Below are positions 7,977 through 16,147 of a stretch of 64,000 nucleotides of DNA, one piece after another. Position 1 is the stretch's first letter. Each line of letters starts with the position of its first letter. The notes beneath the pieces were generated by a model, which ran no database searches, was not told where the DNA came from, and saw nothing but the letters and a program-made list of their open reading frames with translations. Origin of the DNA: an uncultured Oceanospirillaceae bacterium (GTDB lineage Bacteria; Pseudomonadota; Gammaproteobacteria; Pseudomonadales; Balneatricaceae); the NCBI GenBank assembly GCA_937138495.1, contig CAKZPE010000020.1:1-64000 (forward strand). The letters are read 5' to 3'. Made by a program: the position numbers and the translations under genes.

Positions 7977-9486
7977 CGGCCAGCGCCCCCTGAGCCTTAC
8001 GGCGCTGCTTCATAATGCTGCGTACCCGCAGGGCTATGGCTGCGATACCCAGAATCAGGAAGGCCAGTGCAATCGGCCGTTCAATGAAGATCATGGCACC
8101 GTCTTTGGACATCAGCATGGCCTGACGGAAGGTTTCTTCGGCACCTTTAGCCAGGACAAACGAAATCACGAAAGCGGCGACATTGAATTCGTACTTGCGC
8201 ATCAGCCAGCCGGCAAAACCGGCACAGGTCATTACCGTGACATCGAACAACGACCCCCGGGCTGAAAAAGCAGCAATGAAAGCGGTTAGGAATATCAGCG
8301 GATACAGAACCTGGGTCGGGATCTTCAGAATGATCCGGGACACGCGGGTGGCACCGAAATAGCCGATCAGACCGTAGGCAAAAATGCCCAGAATGCCGCA
8401 GGCAAACAGTTGATACACCAGCTCTTTATCGGTCAGGAACAGAGTAGGCCCTACCTGAATACCGTGGATCAGAAATACCCCTAACAGAATCGCACCGATG
8501 GTTGAACCGGGAATCCCCAGGGTCAGTAACGGCGCCATGGAAGGGCCGGATACCGCATTGTTTGCGGCTTCTGGCGCAGCAACACCTTCCAGCTTGCCTT
8601 TACCCCATTGCTCAGGGTCTTTGGCACGGCGCTTACCTTCACCGTAAGAAATGAAGGCGGCTATCGCTGAACCCAGGCCGGGCAGTACGCCAATCGCCGC
8701 ACCGATAACGCCGCCGCGCAGGGCGTGGGGCAGGCAGGGCTTATATTCCTGCCAGCTCAGCTGATTACCGTCCGGGTCAGTGGTTTCATTGCTTTTGATC
8801 TTCGCCGGATGGTTGCGGCGTTCTTCCATCTGCGCGAACACTTCACCCAGCACGAATACACCGATCATCAGGGGCACCAGACCAATACCGTTAGACAGTT
8901 CAAACATGCCGAAGGTATAGCGCTCTTCACCGGAAATTGGATCGATACCGATCATGGCGATGATAATCCCCAGCAGGGCAGACGCCAGGCCTTTAAGCAC
9001 GGAGTTGCCGATGACGGAGCCAATGACCACGAATGCGGCGAAATAGACGGCAAAAATCTCCGGTGGACCGAGTTTCAGGGCCAGTGCAGCAATGAAGCCG
9101 ACACCGATAACCAGCATGATATCGCCCATGAAATCACCGATGACCGATGAGATTGTGGCGACCTTCATTGCCTTACCGGCTTTACCGGCGCGGGCCAGCG
9201 GATAGCCATCGATCTGGGTAGCCGCGGAGGCAGCGGTGCCCGGTGTATTGAACAGGATAGCGGCTATTGAACCGCCATAACGGCCGGATTTACCGATGAC
9301 GTAGAGGAATGCCAGCGCAAACAGCGGTGGCATGTGAAAGGTAATTGGCAGCAACATGGCAATGGCGGCGGATGCGGTCAGGCCGGGTGTCGCGCCGACA
9401 ATCATCCCGACGATGGCTGCCAGCAAAATAGCGCCGAGCAGTACCGGGTCGGTGATTACCGATAACAGGGCCGGAAAAATTTCCAT
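7969..9486 (-). CDS. Tripartite tricarboxylate transporter, large permease TctA
   Basis: A 505-residue integral membrane protein with about a dozen hydrophobic segments, the usual size for TctA. Family motifs are clear: GATPGLTASAAIAMLLP near residues 31-47 and GVLPGLGSAIAAFISYGEGK in the middle, the duplicated Gly/Pro loops of the TTT large subunit. Together with TctB and TctC it imports a carboxylic acid using the proton or sodium gradient. It lies five bases downstream of tctB and overlaps the following lyase gene. The substrate is not readable from the permease. Confidence 0.95.
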   Translation of the reverse strand: MEIFPALLSVITDPVLLGAILLAAIVGMIVGATPGLTASAAIAMLLPITFHMPPLFALAFLYVIGKSGRYGGSIAAILFNTPGTAASAATQIDGYPLARAGKAGKAMKVATISSVIGDFMGDIMLVIGVGFIAALALKLGPPEIFAVYFAAFVVIGSVIGNSVLKGLASALLGIIIAMIGIDPISGEERYTFGMFELSNGIGLVPLMIGVFVLGEVFAQMEERRNHPAKIKSNETTDPDGNQLSWQEYKPCLPHALRGGVIGAAIGVLPGLGSAIAAFISYGEGKRRAKDPEQWGKGKLEGVAAPEAANNAVSGPSMAPLLTLGIPGSTIGAILLGVFLIHGIQVGPTLFLTDKELVYQLFACGILGIFAYGLIGYFGATRVSRIILKIPTQVLYPLIFLTAFIAAFSARGSLFDVTVMTCAGFAGWLMRKYEFNVAAFVISFVLAKGAEETFRQAMLMSKDGAMIFIERPIALAFLILGIAAIALRVRSIMKQRRKAQGALADA

Positions 9487-9491
9487 AATAC

Positions 9492-9968
9492 TTACCCCTG
9501 AATAAATTCGTTCAGGTCGAATACTTCACCGTACGGTGGGTAAACGCCCAGTAACATAAAGAAAATGACGTGGAACGCCAGTGGGCAAAGCACCACTGAC
9601 AACGCCAGCCCCAGCGGGCTGCGTACGCCAAACATATAGAGGGCTACCGGTGCCACAATGGCGGTGGGTAACAGGTAACCAAACCAGCTGAAAGACTGCT
9701 GATACAGAACGGCAATGATGAACAGGATGATGACATCCCGGGCCCCCCGGTTACCCGTGGACGGGGTGTCACCGGCGGTGTTTGCGCGGCGCAGCGCACC
9801 GAGCAGGGAAATGACGGCAATAGCACCCAGAGCAAGCGCGGCTCCGAAAGGCACGATGCCGGCCCAGGTTTCACCCGGAGAGGCTTCGGGTACCTGCAGG
9901 GCACCCCAGATAGCGACTGTACTGAGCAGGGCCAGTACCAGTGCTTCACTAATATTTCGAATGGCCAT
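9492..9968 (-). CDS. Tripartite tricarboxylate transporter, small permease TctB
   Basis: A 158-residue membrane protein with four predicted membrane helices, matching the size and poor sequence conservation of the TctB subunit. Position between the binding protein gene and tctA in one strand supports the call. It has no catalytic motif; its known role is to stabilise or assist the large permease. Confidence 0.88.
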   Translation of the reverse strand: MAIRNISEALVLALLSTVAIWGALQVPEASPGETWAGIVPFGAALALGAIAVISLLGALRRANTAGDTPSTGNRGARDVIILFIIAVLYQQSFSWFGYLLPTAIVAPVALYMFGVRSPLGLALSVVLCPLAFHVIFFMLLGVYPPYGEVFDLNEFIQG

Positions 9969-10040
9969 AACGATACCCGGTAATCAGTGTGAGTGAGAAT
10001 CGTGCCAGCCCCTGCGGGGGCCGGCATTCATGGTATTCCG

Positions 10041-11015
10041 TTACTTCTTGGCCAGCCCTTCGACCAGAGGCTCTGCATCGGCCTTCATTGCTGACAGTGT
10101 GGACTTTGCGTTTGCACCTGGCTGGTACACCGGACCGGTACCCCGCTTGATCAGCAGTTCAGCAAACTCAGGCTTGGCAGCGATTTTTTCTAAAGCGGTT
10201 TCCATCTGGCTGACGATATTGGCCGGCGTACCCTGTGGTGCAAATACGATGACCGGTGATGAAACGGCTGCAAAAGGCACACCCAGCTCACCAAAGGATG
10301 GCACATCTTTCATGATGGCGTCCCGGGCTTCACTGTTAACGGCCAGGGCACGTAACTGGCCTTCAAAGCCTGCCAGCTGCTGGACACCCAGAAAACCAAA
10401 GTCCGCCTGTTCACCGATCAGTGCTGCGCGGGTTGGGCCACCGCCTTTATACGGCACGTCCTGCACCTGAATGCCATTCTTCTGCATAAAGCCTAAACCA
10501 CCCACGAAGTGGAATCCGCCACGGCCAGAGTGCGCCCAGCGCAGATCTTCAGGGTTAGCTTTTGCTGCAGCAATGACATCCGAAACGTTCTTGAAGGGGC
10601 TGTTTACCGGCACCATCAGTGAGGTTTGCAGCAGACCTATCTGTGCCACAAACTGGAAAGATTCCAGTGCATCCAGTTTGGTTTTGCGGGTCAGGGTGGA
10701 AAGCAGGAATGAACCGCCGGAAGTCATCATAAAGGTGTATCCGTCCGGCTTGGCATTGACAGCCGAATTGGCACCGTTCAGGCCACCGGAGCCCGGCTTG
10801 TTCACTACGACAACCGGTACTTTAAAAACGTCTTTTGCGGCAGCGGCCAGTGCACGGGCATAGGCATCGGTACCCCCGCCGGCTTTATAAGGCACGATAA
10901 TGTTAATCGGGCGTTTTGGCCAGTCAGCAGCCTGAGTAGCAGCGGCGAATGTGCCTGCTGCCAGTGTAAGTGCCAGCCCTGAAGCCAGTTTTTTGAAGAA
11001 GGAACGGCGTTGCAT
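10041..11015 (-). CDS. TTT-family solute-binding protein TctC
   Basis: A 324-residue periplasmic binding protein of the TctC/Bug family. The N-terminus MQRRSFFKKLASGLALTLAAGTFA carries a twin-arginine-like motif (RRSFFKK) before a hydrophobic stretch ending ATQA, so Tat export is possible. The mature start WPKRPINIIVPYKAGGGTDAYAR and the segment VNKPGSGG are typical of the family, which binds carboxylates in the periplasm. GGAGA precedes the ATG by eight bases. It is the first gene of the operon and diverges from a LysR regulator that probably controls it. Confidence 0.93.
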   Translation of the reverse strand: MQRRSFFKKLASGLALTLAAGTFAAATQAADWPKRPINIIVPYKAGGGTDAYARALAAAAKDVFKVPVVVVNKPGSGGLNGANSAVNAKPDGYTFMMTSGGSFLLSTLTRKTKLDALESFQFVAQIGLLQTSLMVPVNSPFKNVSDVIAAAKANPEDLRWAHSGRGGFHFVGGLGFMQKNGIQVQDVPYKGGGPTRAALIGEQADFGFLGVQQLAGFEGQLRALAVNSEARDAIMKDVPSFGELGVPFAAVSSPVIVFAPQGTPANIVSQMETALEKIAAKPEFAELLIKRGTGPVYQPGANAKSTLSAMKADAEPLVEGLAKK

Positions 11016-11070
11016 AATTGAGTCTCCTTATTTTTCTTATACTGATCAAATTAGCAGCAATATTCATTTA

Positions 11071-11103
11071 CTAAAAATGCAAAAATGTTTAGTTTATTTG
11101 CAT
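11071..11103. promoter_or_regulatory. Nested inverted repeats in the tctC-lysR divergent region, candidate LysR operator
   Basis: ATGCAAA at 11077-11083 mirrors TTTGCAT at 11097-11103 with 13 bases between, and CTAAA at 11071-11075 mirrors TTTAG at 11088-11092. The site lies 26 bases before the lysR start and about 55 before tctC, the usual place for a LysR-type regulator to bind. Binding is inference. Confidence 0.5.
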
Positions 11104-11129
11104 AATTGTAAAGAGTTGAGGTGCCGGAT

Positions 11130-12053
11130 ATGAATATCAAAGCGTTACGCGCATTCAGGGCAACCCTGAGCGGTGGCTCGTTAGGGGCCGCTGCGGAGAA
11201 ACTGCACCTCAGTCAGCCGGCGGTGAGCCGCCTGATCAGTTCGCTGGAAGGTGAACTCAAACTTGACCTGTTTGACCGTTCAGGCCGTAACCTGACGCCT
11301 ACTGAAGAGGGGGTTGCCTTCTATCGGGAAGCGGGGCGGATTCTGGATAACCTGGATGAGGTTCCCCGCATTGTGGCGGAAATCCGCGCCGGGCGTACCC
11401 AGACTCTGCGGGTCGTTGCTATGCCACGGGTATCCCAGGCGCTGGCGTCTCCGGCGGTGGCGTCGTTTCTTCAACAGTATCAGGATATTAATGTCAGCCT
11501 GGATGTCAGGGCCCGCCGGGAAGCCGGTGAATGGCTGGTGGGGCGGGAATACGATATCGGTGTGGGGGCGTTGCCCGTTGATCACCCTGATATTCATACC
11601 GAAGTCCTGCTCAGGGCACGGCCAGTCGCGATTTTGCCTGCAGACCATCCGCTGGCAGAGTGTTCTGAACTGAGGGCGGAAGATCTGGCGGAATATCCGC
11701 TGATCCGTTTGATGCGGGGGTTGCTGTTGCGGGATCAGCTGGATGATATTTTCAGCGCGGTGGGGATCACGCCCCGGCACCTGTGCGATGTGTCATCGTC
11801 GCAGGTGGCCTGCCAGCTGGTAGCAGACGGCGCGGGTATCACCATTGCGGGTCAGGTTGTGGCGGCAAAAATCGATACCGATAAAATCGTCACTGTGCCG
11901 ATTATCCCCAAACGCTGGATGGCCTTTGGTTTACTTTATCCAAAAGCCAGTGTGGCAACCCCCGGCCGGGATGCGTTTGTCCGTGAGTTACGGGTACAGG
12001 CCCGCAGGCTGGCAGCGGACTGTCCGGGGATTGAAGTGATAAATACCCTCTGA
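11130..12053 (+). CDS. LysR-family transcriptional regulator of the tct operon
   Basis: A 307-residue LysR protein. The N-terminal winged helix-turn-helix reads MNIKALRAFRATLSGGSLG, with the recognition part LHLSQPAVSRLISSLE, followed by the co-inducer-binding domain. The open frame starts three codons earlier at a GTG, but GAGG at 11118-11121 sits eight bases before the ATG at 11130, so I chose that. It diverges from tctC. LysR proteins usually respond to the substrate of the adjacent pathway, here probably the carboxylate taken up by TctCBA. Confidence 0.92.
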   Translation: MNIKALRAFRATLSGGSLGAAAEKLHLSQPAVSRLISSLEGELKLDLFDRSGRNLTPTEEGVAFYREAGRILDNLDEVPRIVAEIRAGRTQTLRVVAMPRVSQALASPAVASFLQQYQDINVSLDVRARREAGEWLVGREYDIGVGALPVDHPDIHTEVLLRARPVAILPADHPLAECSELRAEDLAEYPLIRLMRGLLLRDQLDDIFSAVGITPRHLCDVSSSQVACQLVADGAGITIAGQVVAAKIDTDKIVTVPIIPKRWMAFGLLYPKASVATPGRDAFVRELRVQARRLAADCPGIEVINTL

Positions 12054-12073
12054 CCCCTGCATCTTTTGTGAAA

Positions 12074-12100
12074 GTTTATACACAAAATCTGTGGATAAAC
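12074..12100. promoter_or_regulatory. Two DnaA boxes in inverted orientation
   Basis: TTATACACA at 12076-12084 (plus) and TTATCCACA at 12090-12098 (minus) both fit the DnaA-box consensus TTWTNCACA. They form a 27-base near-palindrome with 10 of 11 arm positions paired around AAATC. The site is intergenic, 21 bases after lysR, and has no T run, so it is a poor terminator. DnaA binding is inference. Confidence 0.5.
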
Positions 12101-12225
12101 ATGTTCGTAAGCTGAGCAGTTCTGCTGCAGCCCCCTGAAGTTCTGGTGTATGACCTGACTGGCTAATTGCCGGTCAGAATATGTTTTGTGCTGGCATTCC
12201 GGCCAATTGATATGCTAAATTAAAG

Positions 12226-12246
12226 CAAAATCATTCTCATTTAGAT
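12226..12246. promoter_or_regulatory. Probable Fur box before the TonB2-type operon
   Basis: On the minus strand the sequence reads TAAATGAGAATGATTTTGC, close to the Fur consensus (AATGAGAAT, GATTnT). It lies 10-30 bases before the first gene of an energy-transduction operon for iron uptake, where repression by Fur-iron is expected. Confidence 0.6.
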
Positions 12247-12255
12247 TAATCTATC

Positions 12256-13032
12256 ATGAATTCCCGTCATTACCTGCCTGCTTTCACCGTGGGTCTTGCT
12301 TGCTTCTGGTCGTCTGTTTCCGGTGCGGCTGCGCTGGATAAAACCCAGCAAACTCTTGCGAACGCACAACAACAGGCTGCCGCTAAACAACATCAGATTG
12401 ACAGACTGGACAACCAGATTGTTGAAGATCATCGGCAGTATCTCGATACCCTGCGTCAGGCTGATTTGCTGGATGCCTATAACCACCAGCTGGAAAAACT
12501 CATCAGCGCACAGCAGCAGGAACTGGACAGTACCGACAGCCAGCTGGCCTCACTGGAGCAGACTGAACTGACAGTCTTACCGTTACTGGAGCAGATGCAG
12601 GCAGGGCTGCGGCGTTTTGTTGCCGCGGATTTACCCTTTCTTCCGGATGAGCGGGAGCAACGCTTAGTGCAGCTGGACAGCTTGCTGAACCGTGCTGATG
12701 TCAGCCTGGCAGAAAAATACCGCCAGTTGCTGAATGCCTACCAGACGGAAGTTGAGTATGGCCGCACACTGGAAGCCTACAGCGGCAAAATGCTGACAGC
12801 GGATGGCAGCCGGGAAGTAAACTTTGTCCGGTTGGGACGTGCCGCGCTGTATTACCAGTCCCGGGACGGCCGTGAGAGCGGTATCTGGAATGCAGGGGCT
12901 GGCCAGTGGGACAACCTGCCAGCCAGTCAGAATGCGGCGGTGCATAAAGCGATTCAGCTGGCCCGACAGCAAGTTGTACCCGATTTACTGACCTTGCCTT
13001 TACCGGCGATTACCCGGGAGGTCCGGCCATGA
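12256..13032 (+). CDS. DUF3450 protein, first gene of TonB2-type operon
   Basis: A 258-residue exported protein: a signal peptide of about 25 residues (ending in SGAAA), then a long Gln/Leu-rich helical region with coiled-coil character (about 28-110), then a globular part with VNFVRLGRAALYYQSRDG. This is DUF3450, which is found almost always at the head of TtpC-ExbB-ExbD-TonB operons in Vibrio, Shewanella and relatives. Its role is probably periplasmic, assisting the TonB complex. I see no clear ribosome-binding site before the ATG. The stop overlaps the next start (ATGA). Confidence 0.88.
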   Translation: MNSRHYLPAFTVGLACFWSSVSGAAALDKTQQTLANAQQQAAAKQHQIDRLDNQIVEDHRQYLDTLRQADLLDAYNHQLEKLISAQQQELDSTDSQLASLEQTELTVLPLLEQMQAGLRRFVAADLPFLPDEREQRLVQLDSLLNRADVSLAEKYRQLLNAYQTEVEYGRTLEAYSGKMLTADGSREVNFVRLGRAALYYQSRDGRESGIWNAGAGQWDNLPASQNAAVHKAIQLARQQVVPDLLTLPLPAITREVRP

Positions 13033-13073
13033 AAAGTCCAGCCATGAGAAGTCCTGCCATGAAAAGTGCAGCC
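13029..13073 (+). repeat. Three imperfect 15-base tandem repeats at the start of the TtpC-like gene
   Basis: The unit ATGAAAAGTCCAGCC occurs three times (13029, 13044, 13059) with a few substitutions; each copy begins with ATG in the same frame, and a fourth ATG follows at 13074. Four potential start codons result. Confidence 0.9.
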
Positions 13074-14441
13074 ATGAATATACGCACTATGTTTGCAGCG
13101 CTGCTGTTTGGCAGCAGCCTGAACCTGTTCGCCGCAGAAGCCGATATGCAGGCACTGTTAAATACCGTTCAGGACCGGGTTGCCCGGGAACAGGCAACCG
13201 ATCAGCAGCGGCTGGCAACCTTCCGTCAGTCCAGCCAGGAACAGGCAGCATTGCTGCAACAGGCTAATGCACGGCTGGCTGCCAGTCAGCAGCGGCAGGC
13301 TGAGCTGAAAACGCTGTTTGATGAGCAGGAAGCCTTGCTGGCAGAGCAGCAGAATTTGCTGAAGAACCGGACCGGACAGTTAGGTGAGATTTTTGGTGTG
13401 GTTAAACAACAGGCGAAAGATCTGCAGGGGGTTCTGACGGATTCTCTGGTCAGTGCCGAGTTACCCGGCCGGGCGGCACGTCTGGAATTCAGTGGTCAGC
13501 AGGAAGTACTGACCCGCACCGAGTTGGAAGCGTTGTGGCAGACGTTCCAGCAGGAGCTGATTTACAGCGGCCAGGTAAAAGCATTTACGGCGCCGGTGAT
13601 TATGACTGACGGCGAAACCCGCACCGCTGATGTTGTCCGGGTCGGTACGTTTAATGCAGTTACCGCTGACGGTGAATTTCTGATTTATGATGATGCCCGG
13701 CTGAAGCAGCTGGCCCGGCAGCCGGACAGCAGTGTCCGGACGCAGGCTGCAGCCTTTGTGCAGGGCGAAGGGGATACGCTGCTGGTTGATCCTAACCGTG
13801 GTGGATTACTGCAATTGCTGGCGCTTAAACCGACGCTTCAGGCACGGATCGAACAGGGTGGCGGTGTCGGTTATCTGATTATCGGCCTGGGTGTTCTGGG
13901 TATGTTTGTCGCACTCTGGCGTGTACTGGTCAGCAGCTATACCGGGCTGCGGATTCGTCGTCAGCTGGCGGCACTGCAAACCCCGCGTAAAGATAACCCG
14001 TTAGGCCGGCTGTTACTGGCTGCGCAGGGGGGCAGCAGCCGGGAAGATATGGAAGTGCGTCTGGATGCGGCTTTACTGGCAGAAACGCCCAAACTTGAAC
14101 AGGGGCTGGCGATACTGAAACTGATTGCCGCCGTCGCGCCACTGTTAGGCCTGCTGGGTACGGTCACCGGTATGATCGGAACCTTCCAGAGCATCACCCT
14201 GTTTGGTACCGGCGATCCTAAGATGATGGCCGGAGGCATTTCTCAGGCACTGATCACAACCGTTCTGGGCTTGTGTGTCGCCATTCCGTTGCTGTTCTGC
14301 CACAGCCATCTGTTCTCCCGTACCCGCCGAACGCTGCAGTTCCTGCAGCAGAAGAGCCTGGCCGTTCTGGTTGAGCGTGAAGAAGCGCAGCAGCCGGAGC
14401 CGTTAGCGGAGGATTATCCGGAGGCGGCCAATGCTGCCTGA
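13029..14441 (+). CDS. Large ExbB/TolQ-family protein with periplasmic coiled coil (TtpC-like)
   Basis: A 470-residue protein combining a signal peptide, a periplasmic Gln/Leu-rich coiled coil (about 40-130), a globular region, and a C-terminal MotA/TolQ/ExbB domain (about 280-460) with three membrane helices and the conserved segment LIAAVAPLLGLLGTVTGMIGTFQ. In Vibrio, TtpC of this layout is required for TonB2-dependent transport. The N-terminus is unusual: MKSPA MRSPA MKSAA, three tandem copies, precedes the real signal peptide MNIRTMFAALLFGSS. GGAGG at 13017-13021 favours the first ATG. The neighbouring ExbB is the normal short form. Confidence 0.9.
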   Translation: MKSPAMRSPAMKSAAMNIRTMFAALLFGSSLNLFAAEADMQALLNTVQDRVAREQATDQQRLATFRQSSQEQAALLQQANARLAASQQRQAELKTLFDEQEALLAEQQNLLKNRTGQLGEIFGVVKQQAKDLQGVLTDSLVSAELPGRAARLEFSGQQEVLTRTELEALWQTFQQELIYSGQVKAFTAPVIMTDGETRTADVVRVGTFNAVTADGEFLIYDDARLKQLARQPDSSVRTQAAAFVQGEGDTLLVDPNRGGLLQLLALKPTLQARIEQGGGVGYLIIGLGVLGMFVALWRVLVSSYTGLRIRRQLAALQTPRKDNPLGRLLLAAQGGSSREDMEVRLDAALLAETPKLEQGLAILKLIAAVAPLLGLLGTVTGMIGTFQSITLFGTGDPKMMAGGISQALITTVLGLCVAIPLLFCHSHLFSRTRRTLQFLQQKSLAVLVEREEAQQPEPLAEDYPEAANAA

Positions 14442-14940
14442 TACACAGTTTATGCAGCTGGTACTGGAAGAGTTCTTTCAGGCTGGCGGACCTGTACTGC
14501 TGGTGCTGGCCGGGCTGGCGCTGTTGCTCTGGACTCTGTTGCTGGAACGTTGCTGGTTCCTGATGCACAGCTTTCCGCAGATGCTGAAGAGCTGTCAGAG
14601 CGCCACCAGCTATGGCAGTTTTCTGCAGCAAAAATGTGCCGCGAATACCGCCTTGCAGGCCTCACTGGCGATGATTAAAACCCTGATTGCCCTGTGCCCG
14701 TTGCTGGGGCTGCTGGGCACGGTCGTCGGCATGATTCAGTTGTTTGATGTACTGGCGCTAAGGGGCGCAGCTAACCCGCGCTTAATGGCTGCCGGCGTTG
14801 CACAGGCAACCCTGCCAACCATGGCCGGTATGGTGCTGGCGGTCAGCGGACTGCTGTTTTACGGCCGTTTGAAGCGTTACAGCCAGCAACAGTGGCAACG
14901 TTTAAATATCTTAAGTAATAACTGGCGGAGCCGCTGCTGA
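14431..14940 (+). CDS. exbB: Biopolymer transport protein ExbB
   Basis: A 169-residue MotA/TolQ/ExbB-family protein. One membrane helix (about residues 20-40) is followed by a cytoplasmic loop and two further helices containing the hallmark ALCPLLGLLGTVVGMIQLFDVLA. With ExbD it forms the proton channel that energises TonB. It overlaps the end of the upstream large ExbB-like gene by 11 bases and the exbD start by one base, so all are one transcript. Confidence 0.95.
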   Translation: MLPDTQFMQLVLEEFFQAGGPVLLVLAGLALLLWTLLLERCWFLMHSFPQMLKSCQSATSYGSFLQQKCAANTALQASLAMIKTLIALCPLLGLLGTVVGMIQLFDVLALRGAANPRLMAAGVAQATLPTMAGMVLAVSGLLFYGRLKRYSQQQWQRLNILSNNWRSRC

Positions 14941-15350
14941 TGGCCGTTCGACCGAATTTTGAAATGCAGGAAGATGAATCCGGCATTGATATGACCCCGA
15001 TGCTGGACATCGTTTTTATCATGCTGATTTTCTTCATTGTGACCACCACCTTTGTCCGTGATGCCGGTGTGGAAATTAACCGGCCTCAGGCGCAGAGCGC
15101 TGAGCCGGTGAAAGCGCAGGGGGCACGCATTGCGATTACAGCAGAGGGTGAAATCTGGCTGGATAAGCAACAACTGGATATCCGTATGGTGCGTCCGGCG
15201 CTGGAGCGGCTAAGGGCAGATGAGCCTGGTTTGGGGGTGCTGATTCAGGCGGATAAAGAAGCCGGTACCGGGCTGTTAATTGAAGTGCTGGACGTGATTA
15301 ATCTGATGGGCATTGAGCAGGTAGCGGTGGCTACCCGGGATGACAGCTGA
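14940..15350 (+). CDS. exbD: Biopolymer transport protein ExbD
   Basis: A 136-residue single-pass inner-membrane protein. The N-terminal cytoplasmic stretch leads into IDMTPMLDIVFIMLIFFIVTTTFV, with the conserved Asp in MLDIVF that carries protons in ExbD/TolR proteins, followed by a periplasmic domain. Its start overlaps the exbB stop by one base and its stop overlaps the tonB start by one base. Confidence 0.96.
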   Translation: MAVRPNFEMQEDESGIDMTPMLDIVFIMLIFFIVTTTFVRDAGVEINRPQAQSAEPVKAQGARIAITAEGEIWLDKQQLDIRMVRPALERLRADEPGLGVLIQADKEAGTGLLIEVLDVINLMGIEQVAVATRDDS

Positions 15351-16099
15351 TGGTACGGCAAATTGCCTTTGTCCCCGTGGCCCTGCTGGTCACACTGATG
15401 CTGTTTCTGATCATGGCCCGGCTGGCAGGAATTGGTGTGCCGGTTGAGCAAGTGATTCAGGAAACCCTGACACTGAACATGCAGCAGTTACGGTTCGATG
15501 ATGAATTGCAGGTCCGCCAGCGGGAAGCGCTGACCCTGCCACAGTTATCCCAGCCTCAGCCCCGGCCCGATCAGCCGGAGGTTGATTTCGAGCCGCAGCT
15601 GGATATACAGCCGGTGGCGGTCAAGCTTGATCTGCCGGACATTGATCTGGATATGGCACTGAAGATATCGCCTCATACGGATCAGCTGGAGGTGGCTAAA
15701 CCGACACCGCCTAAGCCGGCTAAGCCGGAACCTGTGGCGGAACCGGTCGAAACGGTTGCCGCACTTGCCCCGGTAACAGATGCCCAGCCGACACCTGTAC
15801 TGGCGCCTTCTGCTATGTCTGCAGAGCTGCCGATGAATCTATCCGCTGCACCGCAGGTTCGGGTAAATCCTCAATATCCCCGTCGAGCTCTGCGTCGTAA
15901 AGTTCAGGGCTATGTTGTAGCGGAATATGAGGTGGATGATCGGGGGAATGTTTTGCCGGACAGTCTCAGAATTGTAGAGTCGAAGCCCAAAAAAGTATTC
16001 GACAAAGTGGTACGGCGGGCCATTTTAGGCTGGCGTTATGCGGCGACAGGAAGCGCATACCGTACCCGCCAAAGATTAGAGTTTAAGATCGAAAAGTAA
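15350..16099 (+). CDS. tonB: Energy transducer TonB (TonB2 type)
   Basis: A 249-residue protein with an N-terminal membrane anchor (about 5-27), a Pro-rich periplasmic spacer containing KPTPPKPAKPEPV and similar, and a C-terminal TonB domain (about 165-249) with VNPQYPRRALRRKVQGYVV and the terminal TRQRLEFKIEK. It transfers the ExbBD proton-motive energy to outer-membrane receptors. The natural client is the receptor encoded downstream. A second TonB-like gene lies at the right end of the window. Confidence 0.95.
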   Translation: MVRQIAFVPVALLVTLMLFLIMARLAGIGVPVEQVIQETLTLNMQQLRFDDELQVRQREALTLPQLSQPQPRPDQPEVDFEPQLDIQPVAVKLDLPDIDLDMALKISPHTDQLEVAKPTPPKPAKPEPVAEPVETVAALAPVTDAQPTPVLAPSAMSAELPMNLSAAPQVRVNPQYPRRALRRKVQGYVVAEYEVDDRGNVLPDSLRIVESKPKKVFDKVVRRAILGWRYAATGSAYRTRQRLEFKIEK

Positions 16100-16147
16100 T
16101 CTGAACAGGCTCTGGCGATTGCCAGCCAAGGGAAACAGGTTAGGTGT

